Origin: Hexactinellida sp. DTS-2022
Taxonomy: Eukaryota > Porifera > Hexactinellida
Assembly (NCBI GenBank): GCA_028753945.1
Contig: JAPNXP010000009.1
Span: forward strand, 5,146,001 to 5,210,000
Direction: 5' to 3'
DNA length: 64,000 bases
Shown here: positions 55,960 to 64,000 of the stretch, in pieces
How positions within the stretch are numbered: position 1 is the first letter of the stretch
How the letters are laid out: each line of letters opens with the position of its first letter
The notes under the pieces: generated by a model
What the model was told of the DNA's origin: nothing
Seen by the model: the letters and a program-made list of their open reading frames with translations, nothing else
Database searches by the model: none
Position numbers and translations under genes: made by a program

Positions 55960-57606
55960 ATGGCTGAAGAAAAATGCCTAAAGATTAGTGGAATGAGTAA
56001 TAAAGTGACTAGTTCATCGAGTGAGTGTTTGGAGTGGATTGAAACTGGAATAAATCATCTATTTAACTTCAACCACGATCACGCTATTCTTGATTGTAAA
56101 AAAGCTCTCACTTTCGACAATGACTGTGCAATGGCTCATTATTTTATCGCTTACAGTAATGCAGGTCACTATAATAATATAAATGGTGGAGATTATGAAG
56201 AAGGTTTTGAAGAAGCTCATAAAGCCCTTTCTCTCTCAAAAGAGCTCTCTTTCCAAGACTGGGAAGTTGCATTGATCGAGGCTCAGGTACATCGCTTCTG
56301 TTCCCCGGCTGGCTCAGTGCCGTTTCATATATTGAACCGTAACTACGCTAATGCTATGCGCAGTGTATACAAGAAGTTTGGGGAAAACAACATAGAAGTT
56401 GCCGCTTTCTTTGCGGAGTCGTTAATGAATCTAGCACCTTGGAAATTATGGAACCCATATCCTGACTATAAGCCTTCTATACCAGAGACGCTGGAGATAG
56501 TCTCAGTCCTTGAGGATGCTCTCAAGATATCTCCATTGCATCCTGGTCTATGCCACTTCTATATCCACACAATGGAGTTATCCGCTATACCTGAGAAAGC
56601 GTTGCCTTGTGCAGATGTATTGCGAAACACTGTGAAGGAACATGGCCATTTGCTTCACATGGCTAGTCATATCGATATGTGGGTGGGGCACTACAAGGAG
56701 GCTACTGAAGTGAATGAACTAGCCATCCTAACAGATAAGAAATACATGTTGACAAGTACAGTGGAGAATAATTTCTATAAAATATATCGAATGCACAACT
56801 TTCATTTTACTGTTTGGGCTGCTATGTTCAATGGGCAATTTGATAAATCTTTTAATTTCGCGGAAGCCGCTCTAGAATATCTAGACAAAAAAGCTATTAC
56901 CTGTATGTTAGGAATTATCCCTATTGGTATGATATATTTGGAACCAATAAAAATTTTTCCTTGGGAAGTTTTAGTTCGGTTTGGTAGGTGGGATGAGATT
57001 CTAAAACGGCCTATTGAAAAAGAGAAGGAGTTGTATCCGAGCTCCATATCAATGTCACGCTATGCTCGAGGTGTTGCGTTCGCTGCCTTAGATAGGGTAC
57101 AAGAGGCAGAAATTGAACGTAACTTGTTTTACGAATCACTAAAAGATGAAACACTTGCCAAACGAGTAGTTGTTAATAACATAATGTACGACCCTAAACA
57201 ACCTGGAAAAGGTGTTCTTGATATTGCAGAATGTGTACTAAATGGTGAAATTGAATATCGAAAAGGAAATTACAAACAAGCGTTTGAACATCTTCGTCTA
57301 GCAGTTCAACGTGACGCGAGCTTGGTTTATAGTGAACCTTGGTCTTGGATGATGCCTACTAGACATGTACTGGGTGCGCTGCTACTAGAACATGGAGATG
57401 TTGCCGAGGCAGAGGCAGTATACCGAGAAGATTTGATACAGTATAAAAACAACATGTGGTCACTGTTTGGTCTAAATCAAGCTCTGAAAGCACAACTAAA
57501 GTTTGAGGAAGCTCAATCTGTACTTGAAATGTATAACAAAGCCAGCATGCTAGCTGATATTAAAATTGGGGCTTCTTGTATGTGTGCAACTAAAATGTGT
57601 GCTTGA
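55960..57606 (+). CDS. intronless TPR protein with an HxxxxxHxxxH motif
   Basis: Encodes 548 residues in one exon, with a clean frame. Helical repeats of TPR type run through it (for example residues about 25-75, 240-275, 285-310 and 420-500: AIL..KKAL, GHYKEATEVNELAIL, GDVAEAEAVYREDL). The most conserved-looking part is HPGLCHFYIHTMELSAIPEKAL (from residue 194), then GHLLHMASHIDMWVGHY (from 229), with a cluster of histidines (H194, H199, H230, H233, H237). I recall this same block in a family of bacterial TPR proteins, with relatives in some invertebrates. The histidines hint at metal binding or enzymatic use beyond a scaffold (inference). No signal peptide. The tail is cysteine-rich (SCMCATKMCA). 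Function unknown. Lack of introns and bacterial-like motifs raise the question of horizontal origin, but the surroundings are fully eukaryotic. Confidence 0.82.
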   Translation: MAEEKCLKISGMSNKVTSSSSECLEWIETGINHLFNFNHDHAILDCKKALTFDNDCAMAHYFIAYSNAGHYNNINGGDYEEGFEEAHKALSLSKELSFQDWEVALIEAQVHRFCSPAGSVPFHILNRNYANAMRSVYKKFGENNIEVAAFFAESLMNLAPWKLWNPYPDYKPSIPETLEIVSVLEDALKISPLHPGLCHFYIHTMELSAIPEKALPCADVLRNTVKEHGHLLHMASHIDMWVGHYKEATEVNELAILTDKKYMLTSTVENNFYKIYRMHNFHFTVWAAMFNGQFDKSFNFAEAALEYLDKKAITCMLGIIPIGMIYLEPIKIFPWEVLVRFGRWDEILKRPIEKEKELYPSSISMSRYARGVAFAALDRVQEAEIERNLFYESLKDETLAKRVVVNNIMYDPKQPGKGVLDIAECVLNGEIEYRKGNYKQAFEHLRLAVQRDASLVYSEPWSWMMPTRHVLGALLLEHGDVAEAEAVYREDLIQYKNNMWSLFGLNQALKAQLKFEEAQSVLEMYNKASMLADIKIGASCMCATKMCA

Positions 57607-58173
57607 TCACTTTTTTTATAGTTCGTTGCTTGAAGACGACGTATATAATTTGATTTGTGCTAACAACATTATTTATCCTAAATAATATTTACTAAATTTG
57701 ATAATACGTATTGATAATAATTACCCAGAGTTTTTAAGGTTGAGAACTTGGTGTAACTCAGTTTAACCACCGAAGAAATTTGCCCACGCTGCAGCGCAGA
57801 CCCAAATCGTGGTGTAACTCCCAAAAATTGTATTCTATTTTTTACACCACGGTCGCTCTTAATTAATAAAAACCCTGAGTTACCAATTACGTATGTTAAG
57901 CTGAATGATAATAAGCTTGTTTAATAAATAGAAGTACAAGTGAGTATAGGGTCTGGGTAACAGACCAGAATTACAATTAAATGATTTATAGTATAAATGA
58001 CTTAACGAAACTAACTACATACGCTTATAATAAGATTAGGGACCACCCCTAACTAAGTGACTAGACTTCACCCCCTTTTTCATCTAATTGGTTACATCCC
58101 GTGGCACCTCGTCCCAATTTGCATAGTTGGAGAAATGCGCTGGTTTCCTCCTCTGGAGGGATATCGTCTATAT
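57607..58173. other. 3' flank of the TPR gene
   Basis: Contains a decayed inverted pair (GTGTAACTCAG / ..GTGGTGTAACTC, 57735-57890). No gene. Confidence 0.4.
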
Positions 58174-58325
58174 CAGGTGTGTCAAACTCGATTCGAATAG
58201 TGGGCCAATTTAATAAGCCCAGCCCTTACCCGGGCCATATTCCAGATATTTTAATGGATTTCGGGCCACATCTGAGCAACCGGCGGGCCATAAATGGCCC
58301 GTGGGCCACCAGTTTGACACGCCTG
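58174..58325. mobile_element. hAT MITE
   Basis: Ends CAGGTGTGTCAAACTCG and CAGTTTGACACGCCTG, flanked by GTCTATAT at 58166-58173 and 58326-58333. CAGG-GTGTCAAACT ends are typical of a hAT MITE class found across animals. Confidence 0.93.
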
Positions 58326-58674
58326 GTCTATATTGTATTTGGGTAACTCCTGTTATTAACTCGTCCATACCTACTGTTCAGTTTGATCTGTATTTTCATC
58401 GATGTTTCCGTCTCCCATTTCGTTTGTCTCTTCTTATGTGGTGCTGTAATGTTCACACAAGTTTTGTGGGTTATTTGATAGTCTCCGATCTAACTGTAAA
58501 CAACGAATAACTTGCTTTACCATGCCTATGTTAATTTCGGCCATACCATCTGCTTCTGGGTGGTACGGCGTCGTTTTCTTCTTTTCTACACCCAACGAAC
58601 GACAAAACTCTCTAAATTGCACTCCGTCGATATTGCTTCCTTGATCACTTAGAATCTTTAAAGGTACATCGTGT

Positions 58675-58853
58675 CAGTGATGTATCTCGACTTTTACCTC
58701 AGGGGGGTTAACGAAGTCCAATTGAAGTCAGGGGGGGGGGTAATTTACATTTCGCTATAGTTAATTAACCCCCCCCCTGAGAGGGGCTGAGAAATAAATC
58801 TCAGGGGGGTCCTTTTTCTCAATTTTTTTTCAGGGGGTATAAATGAAACCCTG
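58675..58853. mobile_element. hAT MITE in the Ty3 fossil
   Basis: Starts CAGTGATGTATCTCG and ends TAAATGAAACCCTG, flanked by CATCGTGT at 58667-58674 and 58854-58861. CAGGGGGG and CCCCCCCTGA repeats are inside. Confidence 0.85.
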
Positions 58854-58867
58854 CATCGTGTCCTCTA

Positions 58868-59245
58868 CAGAGTAACCTAGTACGGCGTACTGTACCGTAC
58901 GGTACGGACTTAGTACGCAGATTATCCTTCCGTACCGTACTTACGCACTCCGTACTCCGTACGTATACTTAGTTAATGATGATAAAGATGCTTATCTTTT
59001 AGCACTTGATTCTTATTTAGTTTTGTAGCGTGCGTGATAGATTATTAGGTACCAAATTGTTAATTTGTAATCGCCTAATTTCGAACTGTAATATTAGATC
59101 CTTGTTTATAATTATTTTTTGAATTATAGAAATACTTGTATATATGTGTTGTTAATTGCTCACAACGTATTATTTCGTACCGTACGAAATAATATGGTAC
59201 GGAGAGTCTCCGTACCGTACCGTACGAACGTACGCGGTTACTCTG
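58868..59245. mobile_element. hAT MITE with GTACGGTACGG repeats
   Basis: Ends CAGAGTAACC and GGTTACTCTG. Flanks GTCCTCTA and ATCCTCTA match at 7 of 8. The left flank overlaps the right duplication of 58675-58853, so the two inserted back to back. Confidence 0.85.
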
Positions 59246-60779
59246 ATCCTCTAGATATCCACCCCTGTTCGAAAGCTTTTACTAAGCTACTCGCCTCCTG
59301 ATCTGCCAGTGGGTATCACTCTATGTACCTGGTGAAGAGATCACGTCGATTCCAACCGCGTATCCCGGAATTCCGTTACCTGATATTCATTTCTTGAATC
59401 GGCTCTCTTCCGCTGTTTGTTGGTTTGGAGCGATGGCACGTCAGACATCCGCGACAGAAGAATCGGGTGTCTCGAGCCATTTTTATCTAAAAATACGAGT
59501 TTCGGAGTGACTGCAGGGTCGCGTTTGTTCCTAAGTGGTGTTGTGCCTGCACCGCTTCTAGTACTTCTAGACGGAGTTGTTGGGATACAATAATTCGATC
59601 TTCGAATAACAAATATACCATTTACTTATTTTACTACTTTCAATTTTTCATTTAATCTCTTCAGTTGGACCTTGCTTACTTGTCCCTCTCTCTGTAGCTG
59701 GCTCAGGGCGTTGTTTCCTTTCGGTCCTTTTTTGTAGGGCTCGAGACTCTATGCGTAGTGGCATCCCTTGTAGTTTCAACAGCCAACGAGTGAATGTGGG
59801 TTTGTGGTCCTTTTGGGCTAGTATCCATTTTATAGGGCAATGATCTGTATGTAAGACTATCCCTTTTGCTCCTTTTAGGTAACATCCAATTTACGTATCT
59901 CAGCAATCGCGGCCCATGCTTCTAGCTGACCGGCGAAGTAGTTACGCTGACTGACTTGGACTGAGGGAAGAGGAAAAGTATTCAATCGGTCTTACTTTTC
60001 CGGTCCTTTCATCCATTTGCCCCAGGATCGCTCCAATTCAGATCCGCAGGCGTCTGCGTCAATATGAAACTCTCGGTCCCAACACGGGTAAGTGAGTGTA
60101 ATGGGTTCTCCTAGTAACCGATGCCTTAGTTCGTCGAATGCTCGTTCACATTGCTCATCCCAGTACCATTTACTGCCAATGTGGGTGAGGGCGTAAAGGG
60201 GTTCTGCCACCACTGAAAAATTCTTGATATAAGATCGATAGTAATTTGCCAAGCTTAAATAGTACCTCTGGAGTTCTTTCATGTTCTCTGGTCGGGTAAT
60301 GCTTTGCACCTTCTTTGCGTAGCCTCCAAAGGGCTTCTTCCTTCGTCCTAAAAACTTCACTCGTCGATAGGCTATCCTGCACTTGTCCCTTCGGAGTTGC
60401 AGGCCGGCGGTTTTTAAGCATTAGAGCACTCCTTGCAGATGAGTTAGATGTTCTTCGAAACTGTTGGAAAATACTAATATGTCATCAACAAAACTTTCGG
60501 AGTTTCAAGTTTTCCTCAATGCCCTATCCATCAGTCTTTGACATGTGAATTCCGAGTTATAGTCATTTGAAGTCCGATTTCGACTGCCAAGCTGCCAACC
60601 CTGACTCCAAGGGCTGTAAATTTGAATTTTTGCATTGTAAAGTTTAGATCAAGGATTAAAATCCCATACGTACTAGATTTGTATTCTATGGTTTACACTT
60701 GGTTTCAAATATTTGGACCAAATCTGTGACCCCTGTACCAAATAGACCTCTTTGACTTTTATTTTCTTATAATCTCATT

Positions 60780-62061
60780 CAGTGGCGCAAACAGGGGGGG
60801 CGCGGGGGGGCGTGTGCCCCCCCCCCAGTAAAAATAGAAAGGGGGCAACATTCATAGGCGCCAAAACTCTCCAGCGCCAGGGGGGGTGTAACTTTACATT
60901 TAAAAATGTGAAAGGTCAAAAAAACGATTCCTATGGCGCATTGTCGCTAAGATTAAAGTTGGGGCGCGTGGAGCGAGTGTTGCGAGCGATCCTTGGGGGG
61001 TTCTGGGGGCAAGCCCCCCAGAAAAAAATGGACTACGAGATACCCAGATATCAATTTGTTTTGAATGAATTATACGTATATTTTATTGTACTAAATTATA
61101 TTGAATATTGTATTTTCTATCCAGAGGGAACGGTAACACCCGCACCAATAATGTTGCCCCCCTTCAATTTACGGGAGGGGGGGAACGCGCCCCCCCTAGC
61201 GCATCCCCCTGTTTCGCCACTGGTATGGTGGCTGAAAATCATTATGTTGACGGGCATAATTGTATACATATATTAATAATCCAATGTTATTTAGAAGGAC
61301 TCCTTATGGAATTATATTTTTTCAATGGGTTTACGTATATGTTTTCTACTTTAACAATAAAGAATATGTCTAATATACCCTGCCTGACCAACCAGGAGGG
61401 GTATACCCTTCCTGACTCTTTCCTCAGCCAGGGGGGGTGAAACCCTCCCTGACAAAAACCAGGGAGGGTGTAACCCCCCCTGACCCCCCCACTTTCGGCG
61501 CCTATGGCAACATTAATGGTGCGGGTGCTACCGTGCCCTCTGGATAAAAAATAAAATGTTTAATATAATTTACAATAGTAAATATATATATAATTCACAG
61601 GGTTGATAAATATCATGATTTTTTTTTTAAAATCAAAAAAATCCGATTTTTTTGATTTAAATCAGAATTTTGATTTTAATTGTTTTTTTTGCAATGTATA
61701 AGCGTATATTATTTGGCTAATAGATTAATTACATTGTTAATGACTCATTATCAATGTATTTCTTTTTTTTCCGCAAAAAACAATAGACATAAAAAATCTT
61801 ATTTAAATCAAAAAAGTCCGACTTTTTTGATTTAAATCAGACTTCTTTGATTAAAATCTGATTTTTGATTTAAATCATGATTTTTATTAATAAAAATCAT
61901 TGATTTAAATCATGATTTAAATCACTTGATTTAAATCAAACAACCCTGATAATTCATTCAAACCAAATTCGATTTCTGGGTATCTCGCAATTAATTTGTT
62001 TTTCTGGGGAGCCCGCGCCCCCCTAACTTTAACCTCATACTTGTAAAACTTTGCGCCAATG
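60780..62061. mobile_element. foldback hAT element with nested insertions
   Basis: Ends CAGTGGCGCAAAC and TTTGCGCCAATG, flanked by ATCTCATT at 60772-60779 and 62062-62069. Inner arms are inverted copies (ATCCAGAGGG(A/C)ACGGTA and CACCCGCACCA near 61120-61150 and 61515-61545; GGGTATCTCG against CGAGATACCC). A G-run-rich inner part (60853-61508) is bounded by ATAGGCGCC and GGCGCCTAT and may be a further insertion. The 351-bp hAT at 61598-61948 lies in the right arm. Confidence 0.82.
61598..61948. mobile_element. hAT MITE of GATTTAAATC repeats
   Basis: Starts CAGGGTTGATAAA and ends TTTAAATCAAACAACCCTG, flanked by ATAATTCA at 61590-61597 and 61949-61956. The inside is GATTTAAATC palindromes, a repeat type seen in hAT MITEs of many animals. 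Confidence 0.93.
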
Positions 62062-62069
62062 ATCTCATT

Positions 62070-62693
62070 GGGTGGTCCTTTTATTTATATTTTTTTATTC
62101 TCAGACACCCGTTCACCTATAATAGAAATTTTGAGCACAAAATGCTCGCAATACCCGACTTCCTATCAGTCGACCCTAACTCAACTTCCTATCAGATGAC
62201 CCTAACTCACACCGTTTTCAAAATGACAATATATGGGCATTGGATGGTGCCACTTTTTGATGATTTAGAGAATTTATAACTCCTGAAATATTTACTCTAG
62301 AGCTTAGCACTAAATTTCCAATCACATCCATGTACTATTGCAAACCCATTAGAAGAACAATTGAAACCATTACCCAAAAGTTTGCTATCCTATAAATTCA
62401 CCGGATTACGCTCATAATAGTGTGAAAAATTAGACTTAGTTTCGACCAATTTGGACCAAATTTGCAATAGTTGTACCATAGCCTACTAAAGACAGGCCTC
62501 ACAGTAGAATGGTGTTTTTGGACCAGGGATGCGGTCGAAGCCGGGATATATTATTCAACCACAATCTATTATGACCAAAAACTATTTAGATACACCCATA
62601 TAGTTTATATTTTATCATGATATTATAAGCTTATTCAAAAACAATCTATACTGTTTATGTGTATTTCTTCTAGTCCTACTTAGTTGTCCATTA
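62070..62693. other. repeat-like spacer
   Basis: Contains the short tandem CTTCCTATCAG..GACCCTAACTC (62158-62212) and TTTGGACCAAAT units (62450) also present at 60713. No gene. Confidence 0.45.
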
Positions 62694-64000
62694 ATGCGTC
62701 CTAGTTTAAATAATTATTGTGTTATTATCGATTCTTACTTGCTAGTAAAATTTGATCTATCCGTTCGAGCGTTTTGTAAGGGTGAGATTTCTCCACTTTC
62801 GATAACTTCTCTAAGTGATATTCGACAACTTGAATCAATTCTGAATGAAATATCTATAAAGCCACTCCCCTGTGAATCCTCGAAGAAAAATGATTCCACT
62901 ATTGCGTCCCATATTTCATTAGCAAAAATTCACATCCAAAAAGCGATCGACAGTCTGAATACTTCTTCTACCGACTTAGAATCAGACGAGTGTCCAGAAC
63001 TTAGTAGACTTCATTTCATTCAATGCCAGTTAGAAAATAGCCTTGCTCCAAAAAACAGGCGTAGATACAACATCCTAACACAGATACTGTCTCTTAAAAC
63101 ACACCTGATCTCTCCAGCTTGCTATAAGTATCTACAGCATATGTCTTGTTTATCCCTTCCTCACTTCAATACTTTGTAAAAGCTGTATTCTTCTTTTGGA
63201 CTTGAAAGCGATTTTTTCCCCTTTCTGAAACAAGCAACGCATTCTTTTTCTAATGAGCAAAAGAATGTTATTCTTCAAATGGACGAAATATATGTAAAGC
63301 CCGATATATCCTACAAAGGTGTCAAAATAATTGGTCCTAATATCTGTCCGGATGATCCTACAAAAACAGTATTCGCAATCATGTTTTCTAGTCTTTATAA
63401 AAAATGGTCCTGTGTTGTTCGTCTCTTGCCTTGTGCGTCTTTATCTGCAGAGAAAATATTTGCCATAGTTGAGTCATGTATTCGAGATGTTGAGGCTTGT
63501 GGCTTGTCGTTCAGATAATCTCGACAGACAACTATCCTCTCAATGAAACTTTTCAAGCTGTTCTCTCCTAATGTTGAACTGGAATGTCGAGTTCCTCATC
63601 TTTGTGATATTCATAGAGTGTTGTTTCTTACCTAAGTTACCTTTGATTTTGTACACATATTAAAAACAATTCGAAACAATTGGTTGAATCTGAAGTCTCA
63701 AAGTAAAAATTTCATTTATCCTAATTTAATGGACATCCAAATTTATTATTGTTCATACCATCTAAGGTTGTGTTGTGCTTCTTTTAACGATATTCGTACA
63801 CTATAATTCTGAGAAAGCAAGTTTGGCGAAACTAGCTCCACGCTTGACTTTGAAATCTTGTTATCCTTCTAGTTTAGAACGACAGAATGTCAAGTTAGTT
63901 TTGAAAGTCATTCACGAGTCTACAGTTGCTGCACTAGCTATTCAAAACGATCAACGTTGTTCATCATTTAATAGTAACAATGCAGAATTTGTTGACATTC
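62694..64000 (+). mobile_element. P-element-like transposase, decayed and cut by the window end
   Basis: The translated pieces follow the P/THAP9-type transposase. RRRYNILTQILSLKTHLISP is near 63058. The MDEIYVKPDISYKGVKI block, with the first catalytic acidic residue, is at 63279. FDFVHILKTIRNNWLN is near 63640. ERQNVKLVLKVIHESTVAAL is near 63880. The first part (62694-63179) and the next (to 63518) are in one frame separated by one TAA at 63177. Another TAA closes at 63516, and later parts shift frame, so this copy is inactive. No THAP finger is seen upstream. The 3' half lies beyond the window. Confidence 0.85.

Larger units (their letters stand above)
58400..60590 (-). mobile_element. Ty3-type LTR retrotransposon fossil, broken
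   Basis: On the minus strand, pieces of a Ty3 (Metaviridae-like) pol follow the normal order. Reverse transcriptase with DDILVFSNSFEEHLTHLQ is near 60480. The RNase H region is near 60350-59990 (NYYRSYIKNFSVVAEPL, FHIDADACGSELE). The integrase core ends near 58440 (TPYHPEADGMAE). I could not find gag or paired LTRs. The copy is broken in several places (well over five) and has two hAT insertions (58675-58853, 58868-59245). It looks old; no age can be given without its LTRs. Confidence 0.85.

Noticed and set aside
60782-61276. 164-codon Gly-rich frame
   Set aside because: Produced by G-run-rich hAT sequence; no domain, and it crosses element boundaries.
1-64000. tRNA and rRNA genes
   Set aside because: I looked for cloverleaf-like A and B boxes and conserved rRNA segments by eye and saw none; a covariance-model scan would be needed to exclude them.

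Overview
The window is AT-rich DNA from an animal (metazoan) nuclear genome. The evidence is a SOX-type HMG-box gene, an MSH6 gene split by GT-AG introns, AATAAA polyadenylation signals, and very dense eukaryotic transposons: hAT, Mutator-like, Tc1/mariner-pogo, Helitron, P-like, a TTAA-flanked element, LINE and Ty3. I cannot name the species. An early-branching or marine invertebrate fits, but this is inference. Several genes (acyl-CoA oxidase, NIPA, ALYREF, SOX and a TPR protein) have no intron inside the coding sequence.

Layout. 0-7.5 kb (+ strand) is the most gene-dense part: a shugoshin-like cohesin protector, a peroxisomal acyl-CoA oxidase ending in SKL, and a NIPA-type magnesium transporter, with a hAT MITE and a TTAA-flanked element between the last two. 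8.7-27.3 kb (- strand) is one complete MSH6 gene. I resolved nine exons that join in phase to 1304 codons. An intronless ALYREF gene lies on the opposite strand inside intron 8. 28.6-29.4 kb (- strand) is a SOX gene.

30-55 kb is mostly transposons. Two nests can be read level by level from their target-site duplications. Nest one (38.7-43.0 kb) is a Helitron-like element containing a LINE, which contains a hAT, which contains a Mutator-like element, which contains a mariner-type MITE. The Mutator-like element encodes a FLYWCH + DDE transposase followed, after one TAG codon in the same frame, by a C3HC4 RING finger. Nest two (43.9-48.4 kb) is a hAT containing a 3.9-kb element with about 350-bp inverted repeats and a 9-bp target duplication. 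That element carries a 399-residue protein I do not recognise. A small secreted cysteine-bearing protein follows at 50.3 kb.

55.9-57.6 kb (+) is an intronless TPR protein. 58-64 kb is transposons again: a broken Ty3 fossil, several hAT elements with exact 8-bp duplications, a foldback hAT, and a decayed P-element-like transposase that runs off the window end. MSH6 (mismatch repair), the shugoshin-like protein (cohesion) and ALYREF (mRNA export) are housekeeping genes. No pathway or operon-like grouping links the genes.
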